From contig NZ_JAGQFP010000003.1 of NCBI RefSeq assembly GCF_019090095.1, forward strand, positions 186,001-250,000: a stretch of 64,000 bases of DNA, read 5' to 3'. Positions 20,087 to 28,336 of the stretch are shown one piece after another. The DNA is from Stutzerimonas stutzeri. GTDB taxonomy: Bacteria; Pseudomonadota; Gammaproteobacteria; Pseudomonadales; Pseudomonadaceae. The notes under the pieces are model-generated. The model searched no databases and was not told where the DNA came from. It saw nothing but the letters and a program-made list of their open reading frames with translations. A program made the translations under genes and the position numbers. Position 1 is the stretch's first letter. Every line of letters starts with the position of its first letter.

Positions 20087-22054
20087 ATGAAGACACCACG
20101 TCTGCTCCAAGGTCGTCGCGGCCTTGCGCTTCCCGTTTTGCTGGCGATGGTCATCGCTGCCTGTCTGGCCTACTGGCAATTCAAGCCCGGCATACCTGCC
20201 ACGCCGCCTGCGGGCGCCGCGGCCAGCATGCTCGAAGCCCTGCGTGAATCCACCGCCCCCTGGGATGCCGACCGTCGGGACCTCTCGGCGCTCATGGGCG
20301 ACCTGCGTGGCGCCACCATCGCCAGCGCCGCCCTGGGCAAGCACGCCGTCTATGTAAGCTTGATCGACGGCCAGCGCTATTGGGTGCCGGATCAGTCCAG
20401 CCGGGTCGCCAAGCTGTTGCTCGACCAGTACGCCGGCAGCGAAGGGCAGCTGTTCCCCCTGACCCTGTTCGAAACCGACGGCGAAGCACCCTGGTACAAA
20501 GCGCTGCTGCCCTACGCGCCCTTCATTCTTCTGTTAGCCGGTGCGCTCGGCTATCTGGCGATCAAGAGCCAGGCGTTCCGCGTGCAGCGCAAAGGCAGCG
20601 GCATCGCTTTCGCCGATGTGATCGGTGCCAGCGAGGCCAAACAGGCCCTGAGCGACGTCACCGCCTACCTGCGCGACCCTGCCGCCTATGCGGAACTGGG
20701 AGCCCGGCCACCGAAGGGCGTATTGCTGACCGGCGAGCCCGGCACCGGCAAGACCCAGCTGGCCAAGGCGCTGGCGACCGAATCCAATGCCAGCTTCATC
20801 CAGGTGACCGGCAGCGACTTCTCCTCGATGTATTTCGGCGTCGGCATCCAGAAGGTCAAGGCGCTGTTCCGCACGGCCCGCAAGCAGGCGCCCTGCATCA
20901 TCTTCATCGACGAGATCGACGGCATCGGCAAACGCGCCGAACAGCAGCGTTCCAGCGATGCCGAGAGCAACCGCATCATCAACCAGTTTCTCGCCGAGAT
21001 GGATGGTTTCGATGGCGCCAGCGGCGTGCTGGTGCTGGGTGCCACCAACTTCCCCAACTCGCTGGACCCGGCGCTGGTGCGCGAGGGCCGCTTCGACCGC
21101 TCCATCGCCGTCGGGCTGCCAGGCCTGGCCGACCGCGAGGCGCTGTTCCGCCTCTATGCCGGCAAGATCCGCGCCGAGCAGGACCTTGATTTTGCCCAGC
21201 TGGCACGCAACACCGTCGGCCTGACGCCCGCTGCCATCGCCTACATCGTCAACCATGCCGCGCTGCTTGCCGCCCGCGGGGCTGCGAAAACCGTGACCAT
21301 GGCGCACTTCGTCGACGCGGTGGAAACCTGCCGCATCGGCGAGCAACCCACGGGCGTGACGCCGATGTCGCCGACCGACCGCAAGCGCATCGCCGTGCAC
21401 GAGGCCGGCCATGCGCTGGTCGCCGCCGCACTGAAAGTCGGCCGCGTGGAAAAGGTCACCATCCTGCCGCGTGGCCAGGCGCTGGGCGTCACACTGGTAA
21501 CGCCGGTGGAGGACAAACGCCTGCACATGGAGTCCGAGCTGCGCAATCGCATCCAGATGCTGCTGGCCGGGCGCGGTGCCGAGCAACTGTATTTCCACGA
21601 GGTGTCCTCCGGCGCCGGCCAGGACCTGCAGGAAGCCTCCAAGATCGCGCTATCGATGGTCGGTGCGCTGGGCATGGGACCCAACGGTTCGCTGCTGAGT
21701 CTGCAGGCCGTGCGTGACGCGCACATCGAATTCGATTCTGGCGAATCCATCCGCGCGGCGGACAACCTGCTCAAGCAGCTGGATCGCGACTGCATGGCGC
21801 TGCTGCAACGGTTGAAGCCGGCGCTGGACGAGGTTGCAGATCGTCTGTTGGCAGAAGAAACCGTGCCCGGCGAGGAGGTGCTGGCGGCCATCGAGCGTTT
21901 GCCCCAGCAGCATCACGAGGCCAGCGTCAGCTCGATCATTGGCCACGCCATGAGCACCATCGACCGCGTCGCAGCCAGCGCCATGGAGAACGACCCTTAC
22001 CTGGACCTGGCGCCAATCGAACAACCCGACGACGATGGGCCGGGGATGGTGTAG
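20087..22054 (+). CDS. Divergent FtsH-like AAA+ membrane zinc metalloprotease
   Basis: A 655-residue paralogue of FtsH. An N-terminal helix (about 12-30), periplasmic segment and second helix (about 142-160) precede the AAA module: Walker A Gly-Glu-Pro-Gly-Thr-Gly-Lys-Thr (216-223), Walker B Ile-Phe-Ile-Asp-Glu-Ile-Asp (272-278), sensor Asn321 and arginine fingers in Arg-Glu-Gly-Arg-Phe-Asp-Arg. The M41 site is complete: His-Glu-Ala-Gly-His (438-442) and Asp513. The pore loop reads Tyr-Phe-Gly where FtsH has Phe-Val-Gly. The ATG at 20087 is preferred over an upstream TTG. It converges on the LemA/TPM cluster. Its substrate is unknown; it is probably additional to a housekeeping FtsH elsewhere. 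Confidence 0.9.
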   Translation: MKTPRLLQGRRGLALPVLLAMVIAACLAYWQFKPGIPATPPAGAAASMLEALRESTAPWDADRRDLSALMGDLRGATIASAALGKHAVYVSLIDGQRYWVPDQSSRVAKLLLDQYAGSEGQLFPLTLFETDGEAPWYKALLPYAPFILLLAGALGYLAIKSQAFRVQRKGSGIAFADVIGASEAKQALSDVTAYLRDPAAYAELGARPPKGVLLTGEPGTGKTQLAKALATESNASFIQVTGSDFSSMYFGVGIQKVKALFRTARKQAPCIIFIDEIDGIGKRAEQQRSSDAESNRIINQFLAEMDGFDGASGVLVLGATNFPNSLDPALVREGRFDRSIAVGLPGLADREALFRLYAGKIRAEQDLDFAQLARNTVGLTPAAIAYIVNHAALLAARGAAKTVTMAHFVDAVETCRIGEQPTGVTPMSPTDRKRIAVHEAGHALVAAALKVGRVEKVTILPRGQALGVTLVTPVEDKRLHMESELRNRIQMLLAGRGAEQLYFHEVSSGAGQDLQEASKIALSMVGALGMGPNGSLLSLQAVRDAHIEFDSGESIRAADNLLKQLDRDCMALLQRLKPALDEVADRLLAEETVPGEEVLAAIERLPQQHHEASVSSIIGHAMSTIDRVAASAMENDPYLDLAPIEQPDDDGPGMV

Positions 22055-22178
22055 CAGGCGCTACTGGGCGGAATGCCCCGCGGTAGAAGCCGTTGAAGGG
22101 AAGCCGGCGCAAGGCAACGCGCGCCAGCCTCCCGCCTTTCAGCTACCGGCTACCAGCGTGTTGCTCGTTTTCGCCCCG

Positions 22179-22796
22179 TTAATCGATCACCACCAGATGG
22201 TTCGGTAGCTCGTTGCGCTCATGCGTGGCGGGAACATGTTCCCTGAGCAGGGCACCGCAGGATTCGATACAGCCAAGAAAGCCTTCCAGCACCCGACCGT
22301 TGCCCACCTCAGCGGTAAAGGTGTCGACGATCGACGCCCAGGCGCCGTTATCGATACGGCTGGAAATGCCCTGGTCCACCAGTATTTCCACGTAACGCTC
22401 GGCTTCGGAGACAAAGATCAGCATGCCGGTACCCGCCTCGGTGTGGTGCAGGTTCAGCTCAATGAACTGGCGCCGCGCCAGATTGCAGGCACGCCAATGC
22501 CGCACCGAGCGCGGGATCAGCCGGCTGGTCAGGCTGGGAATGCGAAATATCGCCGCCAGCACGATAAAGGTCAGCCACTGCACGAGCAGCAGCTGCCAGG
22601 CCGCCAGCCAGCCGGTGAAGAACAGCAGCGCCCCGGGCAGCAGCAGCGCCAACAGGCTGGCCCAGAGCAAGGGGATGTACCGGTAGTCATCGGCCTGGCT
22701 GGCCAGCACGGTGACCAACTCGGCGTCGGTTTCACGCTCGATGCGGCCGATGGCATCGGCTACCTGTCGCTGTTCGCTTTCTGTCAGTAAGGTCAT
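22179..22796 (-). CDS. TPM-domain membrane protein
   Basis: A 205-residue protein of the TPM (TLP18.3/Psb32/MOLO-1) superfamily. The N-terminal strand region (Thr-Asp-Ala-Glu-Leu-Val-Thr-Val-Leu) and the C-terminal TPM part (Gly-Met-Leu-Ile-Phe-Val-Ser-Glu-Ala-Glu-Arg-Tyr and Val-Asp-Gln-Gly-Ile) are separated by two membrane helices (about 42-88). It is last in a LemA-TPM-TPM run on the minus strand, 123 bases after the second gene. Function is unknown; TPM domains have been linked to phosphatase activity and membrane-complex repair in plants. Confidence 0.85.
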   Translation of the reverse strand: MTLLTESEQRQVADAIGRIERETDAELVTVLASQADDYRYIPLLWASLLALLLPGALLFFTGWLAAWQLLLVQWLTFIVLAAIFRIPSLTSRLIPRSVRHWRACNLARRQFIELNLHHTEAGTGMLIFVSEAERYVEILVDQGISSRIDNGAWASIVDTFTAEVGNGRVLEGFLGCIESCGALLREHVPATHERNELPNHLVVID

Positions 22797-22919
22797 TGCG
22801 TTTTCATCGTTGAGAAAGTTGCCGCGGTGCGGCTCGCCTGGCTAGCCGTGTCCAGAGAACGGGCCACTGCACGGCAGCGGCCACCCCATCCGCGGGCGGT
22901 AACCGATCCAGAGCCACCG

Positions 22920-23672
22920 TCACCAGCCACCGGATGCGCCGCCGCCACCAAAGCCGCCGCCACCGCCACCGAAGCTACCCCCACCGCCGAAGCCACCGCC
23001 GCCACCGCGGCCCATGCCGCCGAGCAGTGCGCCAAGCAGCATGGCACGGCCGGCGCCACGACCACCGCCGCGGCCGCCACGGCCACCGCCGATGACAAAG
23101 ATCGCCACCAGCATCAGGAAGAATCCAAGGATGCCGAGCCCGCCCGGCTCCTGCGCGCCCATTGGCATGGCCGGGGCCGCTGTTTGCAACGGGTCGCCGC
23201 CGAGCACCTGAATCATCGCGGCAGCGCCGTCGGTAATGCCGCGGGTGAAATCGCCCTCGCGGAAGGCCGGCGTGATGATGCGGTTGATGATGACCGAGGA
23301 CTGGGCATCGGTCAGCCGCCCCTCCAGCCCATACCCCACTTCGATGCGCACCCGCCGATCATCCCGCGCGACGATGAGCAGCGCGCCATTGTCCTCGCCT
23401 TTCTGCCCGATACCCCAGGCGCGACCCAGCGCGACGCCGAACTCTTCGATGCTGCGGCCTTGCAGGTTCGGCACGGTGACCACCACCACCTGCTCGCCGC
23501 TGGCCTTCTCATGGGCGGCGAGCATGCCGGTCAAGCGTGCTTCGGCCTGCGTATCGAGCAGCTCGGCGCGGTCCACCACGCGCCCGGTAAGGGGCGGCAG
23601 CTCGAGCGCCTGGGCAGCGAGACCGCTCGCCCAGACGAGCAGCGCGAAGATCAGCGGCAGGCGAAAGGTCAT
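22920..23672 (-). CDS. YgcG-type TPM-domain protein with glycine-rich tail
   Basis: A 250-residue protein with a signal peptide ending Leu-Ala-Ala-Gln-Ala, a periplasmic TPM domain (about 28-165, including Val-Val-Asp-Arg-Ala and Gly-Tyr-Gly-Leu-Glu-Gly), one C-terminal helix near 185-203 and a tail made almost only of Gly, Phe, Ser and Arg. Its ATG overlaps the lemA-like stop (ATGA), so the two are coupled. LemA plus YgcG-like pairs are widespread, and their joint role at the membrane is not established. Confidence 0.9.
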   Translation of the reverse strand: MTFRLPLIFALLVWASGLAAQALELPPLTGRVVDRAELLDTQAEARLTGMLAAHEKASGEQVVVVTVPNLQGRSIEEFGVALGRAWGIGQKGEDNGALLIVARDDRRVRIEVGYGLEGRLTDAQSSVIINRIITPAFREGDFTRGITDGAAAMIQVLGGDPLQTAAPAMPMGAQEPGGLGILGFFLMLVAIFVIGGGRGGRGGGRGAGRAMLLGALLGGMGRGGGGGFGGGGSFGGGGGGFGGGGASGGW

Positions 23673-24277
23673 TGAAACTGCACTTTTGGCGCCTGATTGG
23701 CGTTCTCGGTAGTCGCCTCGAAGTTCTCGCGGATCGGCATGTCGCTGTACATCAGGGTGTGCCAGATGCGACCGGGGAACGTGCGGATCTCGGTGTTGTA
23801 ACGCTCCACCGCCGCAATGAAGTCACGGCGAGCCACGGCGATACGGTTCTCGGTGCCCTCGAGCTGCGATTGCAGGGCAAGGAAGTTCTGGTTGGATTTG
23901 AGATCCGGGTAGCGCTCGGACACCGCCATCAACCGGCTCAGGGCGCCCGTCAGCTGGCTCTGCGCCTGCTGGAACTGCTGCATCTTCTGCGGATCGTCGA
24001 GGTCATCGGCACTGATCTGGATCGACGTCGCCTTCGCTCGCGCCTCGGTCACGGCCGTGAGGGTGTCCTGTTCCTGGCGGGCATAGCCCTTGACCGTCTC
24101 GACCAGGTTGGGAATCAGGTCCGCGCGGCGCTGGTACTGGTTCTCGACCTGGGACCAGGCCGATTTCACCTGCTCGTCATACTGCGGGATGTTGTTGATG
24201 CCGCAGCCGGCCAACAGCCAGGACATGAACAGGACAGCCGTGAGCTGCCAGGTAATACGTAAACGCTGCGTCTGCAT
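23669..24277 (-). CDS. LemA family lipoprotein-like protein
   Basis: A 202-residue LemA-family protein: hydrophobic N-terminus with lipobox Leu-Leu-Ala-Gly-Cys, then the coiled-coil LemA domain beginning Tyr-Asp-Glu-Gln-Val-Lys-Ser-Ala-Trp-Ser-Gln-Val-Glu-Asn-Gln-Tyr-Gln-Arg-Arg. Most LemA proteins have an uncleaved N-terminal helix, so the cysteine makes this variant lipid-anchored if processed. I start at the ATG at 24277; one five codons upstream at 24292 is possible. It leads the LemA-TPM-TPM run. Confidence 0.9.
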   Translation of the reverse strand: MQTQRLRITWQLTAVLFMSWLLAGCGINNIPQYDEQVKSAWSQVENQYQRRADLIPNLVETVKGYARQEQDTLTAVTEARAKATSIQISADDLDDPQKMQQFQQAQSQLTGALSRLMAVSERYPDLKSNQNFLALQSQLEGTENRIAVARRDFIAAVERYNTEIRTFPGRIWHTLMYSDMPIRENFEATTENANQAPKVQFQ

Positions 24278-24390
24278 GATTCGCTCGTCCATCCAAAAAA
24301 CCAGAGTACAGGAATAAGGATAGCCGAGCGGTGCGAGAGTTCAGCGCGGCAGGGCCGGCAGGCCTGGTTGCCGGCCCTCAGCGGGAGCGG

Positions 24391-25614
24391 TCAGATCACG
24401 CCCGACTGCCGCAAGGAAAGGATCTTGTCGAAGCCCAGGCCGAGCAGCCCCTGCAGGATGGCTTCGCTATGCTCGCCGAGTACGGGCGGCGCCTTGCGGT
24501 ACGCCACCGGTGTCTCGGACAGACGAATCGGACTGGCCACCTGCGGCACGCTGCCGGCCAGTGGATGCGGCATGTCCACACGCAGCCCCCGCGCCAGCAC
24601 CTGCGGATCGGCAAACACCTGCGCCAGATCGTTGATCGGCCCACAGGGCACGCCGGCCCGCTCGAGCAGCGCGACCCATTCGGCCGTGGTGCGGAACACC
24701 GTGACCTGGCGGATCAGTGGGATCAGTTCCTTGCGATGGGCGACGCGCGCCTTGTTGCTGGCAAAACGCGGATCATCGGCCCATTCGGGATGCCCGGCGG
24801 CTTCGGCGAACTTGCGGAACTGTCCGTCGTTGCCGATGGTGAGAATGATGTCACCGTCCGCCGTCGGGAAGTCCTGGTAAGGCACGATGTTGGGATGGGC
24901 GTTGCCCATGCGCTTGGGCGCGACGCCAGTGGTCAGGTAGTTCATCGCCTGGTTGGCCAGGCAGGCGACCTGCACGTCCAGCAGCGCCAGCTCGACATGC
25001 TGACCGACGCCGGTCTGCTCGCGGCTATTGAGCGCAGCCAGCACGCCGACGGTGGCGTAGAGCCCGGTGAGGATGTCCGTCAGCGCCACGCCGACCTTGA
25101 CCGGGCCGGCGCCCTCCTCATCCTCGGCGCGGCCGGTCAGGCTCATCAGGCCGCCAAGGCCCTGGATCATGAAGTCGTAACCCGCGCGCGCAGCATAGGG
25201 GCCGTCACTGCCGAAGCCGGTGATCGAGCAGTAGACCAGCTTCGGATTGATCGCTTTGAGGCTCTCGTAATCCAGTCCGTAGGCCGCCAACCCACCAACC
25301 TTGAAGTTCTCCAGCAGCACGTCGCACTGCGCCACCAGGTCGCGGATGATCCGTTGGCCTTCGGGCTTGGTGAAATCCAGCGTCAGCGATTGCTTGTTGC
25401 GGTTGGCCGACAGGTAATAAGCGGCTTCCGAGGTGTTTTCGCCCTGCTGGTCCTTGAGGTACGGCGGCCCCCAGTGACGGGTGTCGTCGCCCGTGCGCGG
25501 GCGCTCGACCTTGATCACCTCGGCGCCGAGATCACCGAGGATCTGCCCACACCAGGGGCCGGCGAGCACGCGCGACAGGTCGAGGACGCGGATATGAGAC
25601 AAGGCACCAGACAT
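24391..25614 (-). CDS. gcdG: CaiB/BaiF-family CoA-transferase, probable succinyl-CoA:glutarate CoA-transferase
   Basis: A 407-residue family III CoA-transferase. The N-terminal Leu-Asp-Leu-Ser-Arg-Val-Leu-Ala-Gly-Pro-Trp and catalytic Asp in Ala-Gly-Tyr-Asp-Phe-Met-Ile-Gln-Gly are typical. It follows gcdH on the same strand, and glutarate must be activated to glutaryl-CoA before GcdH acts, so a glutarate:CoA transferase role (as for human SUGCT and Pseudomonas GcdG) is the best inference. The start at 25614 is the Met before Ser-Gly-Ala-Leu; a longer frame begins upstream. A 240-base repeat-bearing spacer separates it from gcdH. Confidence 0.85.
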   Translation of the reverse strand: MSGALSHIRVLDLSRVLAGPWCGQILGDLGAEVIKVERPRTGDDTRHWGPPYLKDQQGENTSEAAYYLSANRNKQSLTLDFTKPEGQRIIRDLVAQCDVLLENFKVGGLAAYGLDYESLKAINPKLVYCSITGFGSDGPYAARAGYDFMIQGLGGLMSLTGRAEDEEGAGPVKVGVALTDILTGLYATVGVLAALNSREQTGVGQHVELALLDVQVACLANQAMNYLTTGVAPKRMGNAHPNIVPYQDFPTADGDIILTIGNDGQFRKFAEAAGHPEWADDPRFASNKARVAHRKELIPLIRQVTVFRTTAEWVALLERAGVPCGPINDLAQVFADPQVLARGLRVDMPHPLAGSVPQVASPIRLSETPVAYRKAPPVLGEHSEAILQGLLGLGFDKILSLRQSGVI

Positions 25615-25704
25615 GGCTATTTCTCGGTAAGGCGGTTGAGATGGACGAAGCGCTAAAGCGGCAAACCCAAACACGGGTTACCGCCTACGGGCGTTAGGTT
25701 TCGT

Positions 25705-25730
25705 GTAGGAGCGAGCTTGCTCGCGCCTAC
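25705..25730. repeat. REP-like hairpin
   Basis: GTAGGAGCGAGC (25705-25716) pairs, with one mismatch, with GCTCGCGCCTAC (25719-25730) around a TT loop. The GTAGGAGCGAGCTTGCTCGC core is a well-known extragenic repeat of pseudomonads. Confidence 0.85.
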
Positions 25731-25745
25731 CAGACCGGTCGACTA

Positions 25746-25846
25746 CGTAGGGTGGATGATGCTCCACCCATCCACCCATCCACCCATCGGAGTTGGGGCT
25801 ATCGGCGGAGCGGAAGGTGGATGAAAAGAGCGTCATCCACCCTACG
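25746..25846. repeat. 101-base inverted repeat with internal tandem repeats
   Basis: A 17-base left arm (25746-25762, starting CGTAGGGTGGATGA) is mirrored at 25830-25846 with one mismatch. Between them, a CCCATCCA unit is repeated about three times (25764-25787). It ends just before the gcdH stop and could also act as a terminator-like structure. Its boundaries and size suggest a small mobile or REP-family element. Confidence 0.8.
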
Positions 25847-25854
25847 ACCACGGC

Positions 25855-27036
25855 TCAGAAAAACGCCTGGATACCGGTCTGCGCACGGCCGAGGATCAGC
25901 GCGTGCACGTCATGGGTACCCTCGTAGGTATTGACCACCTCGAGGTTGACCAGATGCCGGGCCACCCCGAACTCGTCGCTGATACCGTTACCGCCCAGCA
26001 TGTCGCGCGCCAGGCGCGCCACGTCGAGCGCTTTGCCGCAGCTGTTGCGCTTCATGATCGAGGTAATCTCCACCGCCGCGGTGCCCTCGTCCTTCATCCG
26101 GCCGAGGCGCAGGCAGCCTTGCAGCGCCAGGGTGATCTCGGTCTGCATGTCCGCCAGCTTCTTCTGGATCAGCTGGTTGGCCGCCAGCGGACGGCCGAAC
26201 TGCTGGCGGTCCAGCGTGTATTGGCGCGCGGTGTGCCAGCAGAACTCGGCCGCGCCCAGCGCGCCCCAGCTGATGCCGTAACGGGCCGAATCCAGGCAGG
26301 TAAAGGGACCACGCAGGCCGCGCAGGTCGGGGAAGGCGTTCTCTTCCGGGCAGAACACGTTATCCATGACGATCTCGCCGGTGATCGATGCACGCAGCCC
26401 GACCTTGCCGTGAATCGCCGGTGCGGACAGGCCTTCCCACCCCTTCTCCAGCACGAAGCCGCGGATGGCGCCCTCGTCATCCTTGGCCCAGACCACGAAC
26501 ACATCGGCGATCGGGCTGTTGGTAATCCACATCTTGGCACCGGACAGGCGATAGCCGCCGTCGACCTTCTTGGCGCGGGTGACCATCGAACCCGGGTCGG
26601 AACCGTGGTTGGGCTCGGTCAGGCCGAAGCAGCCGATGTATTCACCGGTCGCCAGTTTGGGCAGGTACTTCTGCTTGGTCGCTTCGTTGCCGAACTCGTT
26701 GATCGGCACCATGACCAGCGAGGACTGCACGCTCATCATCGAGCGATAGCCGGAATCGATGCGCTCGACCTCGCGAGCGATCAGGCCGTAACACACGTAG
26801 TTCAGGCCGCTGCCGCCGTAGGCTTCGGGAATGGTTGCGCCGAGCAGGCCGGTATCGCCCATCTCGCGGAAGATCGCCGCATCGGTGCGCTCGTGGCGGA
26901 AAGCTTCGAGCACGCGCGGCGCCAGCTTGTCCGCGGCGAACTGCTGCGCGCTGTCACGCACCATGCGCTCTTCATCGGTGAGTTGCTGATCGAGCAGCAG
27001 CGGGTCGATCCAGTTGAAGCTTGCTTTGCCGGCCAT
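25855..27036 (-). CDS. gcdH: Glutaryl-CoA dehydrogenase
   Basis: A 393-residue acyl-CoA dehydrogenase converting glutaryl-CoA to crotonyl-CoA with loss of CO2, in lysine and glutarate breakdown. Features include [14 protein letters not shown] (FAD/substrate region), Trp-Ile-Thr-Asn-Ser and the catalytic Glu in Thr-Tyr-Glu-Gly-Thr-His-Asp. The start at 27036 has AAGAGGA upstream and gives the normal length. It is divergent from the LysR-type gene. Confidence 0.95.
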   Translation of the reverse strand: MAGKASFNWIDPLLLDQQLTDEERMVRDSAQQFAADKLAPRVLEAFRHERTDAAIFREMGDTGLLGATIPEAYGGSGLNYVCYGLIAREVERIDSGYRSMMSVQSSLVMVPINEFGNEATKQKYLPKLATGEYIGCFGLTEPNHGSDPGSMVTRAKKVDGGYRLSGAKMWITNSPIADVFVVWAKDDEGAIRGFVLEKGWEGLSAPAIHGKVGLRASITGEIVMDNVFCPEENAFPDLRGLRGPFTCLDSARYGISWGALGAAEFCWHTARQYTLDRQQFGRPLAANQLIQKKLADMQTEITLALQGCLRLGRMKDEGTAAVEITSIMKRNSCGKALDVARLARDMLGGNGISDEFGVARHLVNLEVVNTYEGTHDVHALILGRAQTGIQAFF

Positions 27037-27187
27037 GAGTGGTCCTCTTGTCGTAGACGGTGAACCGGGCACGGGCCCGGCACAGCATTCGGATGGATTG
27101 ATCCTAGAAGCTGCGGCGCCAGGCAGCAAACGAGTTATTCGCAACGACCTGTGCGCTTTACTCACTCCAGCGTATGCTTATCCGCCT

Positions 27188-27195
27188 GAATATTC
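27188..27195. promoter_or_regulatory. Possible LysR-type operator between gcdH and its regulator
   Basis: The 183-base divergent space holds the palindrome GAATATTC (27188-27195) inside an A/T-rich stretch, 25 bases before the regulator start. LysR regulators usually bind T-N11-A sites in such spaces. This is only a candidate. Confidence 0.3.
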
Positions 27196-27219
27196 GGTTA
27201 TTAGTGAGGCAGTCGCATA

Positions 27220-28125
27220 ATGCGCCGCAAGATCCCCAGCACCGCTGCATTGATCGCCTTCGAAGCGGCGGCGCGCCATCAGAGTTTCACCCGTGCCGCC
27301 GAGGAACTGGCGCTGACCCAGAGCGCCATCTGCCGGCAGATCGGTGGGCTGGAAGAATTCCTTGGACTGGAGCTTTTTCGCCGCTCGCGGCGTGGGGTGA
27401 AGCTGACCGAGGCCGGCCAGTCCTATGCGCGCCGGGTCGCCACCCAACTCGACGCGGTGGAGCGCGATACGCTGTCGGTGATGGGTCAGCGAGGCGCAAT
27501 GACCATCGAACTGGCGCTGGTGCCGACCTTCGGCACCCAGTGGTTGTTGCCGCGGTTGCGGCAGTTCCAGACGCTGCATCCGGAGATTACCGTCAACCTG
27601 ACCAACCGCACCCGCCCGTTTCTCTTCGCCGATACCGAATTCGATGCGGCGATCTACTTCGGCGATGGCGACTGGTCCGGCACCGCGGCGCATCGACTGA
27701 TGCCGGAGCATTCACTCCCAGTGTGCAGCCCCGCCTTGCTCGGCGGGGCCGACCAGCTCAGCGCCGCGACCATTGCCGAAATGCCGCTGTTGCAGCAGAC
27801 CACCCGCCCCTATGCCTGGCGCCAGTGGTTCGACTCGCTGGGGCTGAAGGTTGCGCGGGACATGACCGGACCGCGTCTGGAGCTGTTCTCCATGCTGGCC
27901 CAAGCCGCCGAACATCAGATGGGCATTGCGCTGATACCGCCCTTTCTGATCCAGCGCGAACTGGCAGAAGGCCGTCTGGTGATCGCGCACCCGCATTCGT
28001 ACCGCCGCGAGGATCAGGCCTACCACCTGATGATTCCCGAGCGGCGGGTGGAATCCGCAGCCTTGAATGCCTTTCGCGACTGGCTTCTGAACGAAGCCCG
28101 CGTCTGGGTGGCGCAGCAGGCCTAA
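27220..28125 (+). CDS. gcdR: LysR-family regulator of the glutarate genes
   Basis: A 301-residue LysR regulator of the GcvA-like branch: N-terminal winged helix with Phe-Glu-Ala-Ala-Ala-Arg-His-Gln-Ser-Phe-Thr-Arg-Ala-Ala and Leu-Thr-Gln-Ser-Ala-Ile-Cys-Arg-Gln-Ile, then a periplasmic-binding-type effector domain. It is divergent from gcdH, the usual place for a LysR activator of the neighbouring operon. Glutarate or glutaryl-CoA as coinducer is inferred from context. Confidence 0.9.
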   Translation: MRRKIPSTAALIAFEAAARHQSFTRAAEELALTQSAICRQIGGLEEFLGLELFRRSRRGVKLTEAGQSYARRVATQLDAVERDTLSVMGQRGAMTIELALVPTFGTQWLLPRLRQFQTLHPEITVNLTNRTRPFLFADTEFDAAIYFGDGDWSGTAAHRLMPEHSLPVCSPALLGGADQLSAATIAEMPLLQQTTRPYAWRQWFDSLGLKVARDMTGPRLELFSMLAQAAEHQMGIALIPPFLIQRELAEGRLVIAHPHSYRREDQAYHLMIPERRVESAALNAFRDWLLNEARVWVAQQA

Positions 28126-28336
28126 GCCGCACCCTGCACTTCCGCCGGCTCGAATTAACGGTTTCCATCCGGAACCACAACGTCGATCGCTTGGTTTGTG
28201 AACGGCCTGCTTGTAACGGTCGTCGCCATCCGCCTTACTACCGAGCGCGCCATTACCAGCAAGGATGCAAGACCAGCGGCGGCGCCTGCGTGTCGCCCGA
28301 ACGCAGCAGCACTTCAACCATGGACAGGTAGAGAAG

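Noticed and set aside
27174..28331. A 385-codon plus-strand frame
   Set aside because: Out of frame with the LysR-type regulator and rich in Arg, Pro and Ser; no family resemblance.
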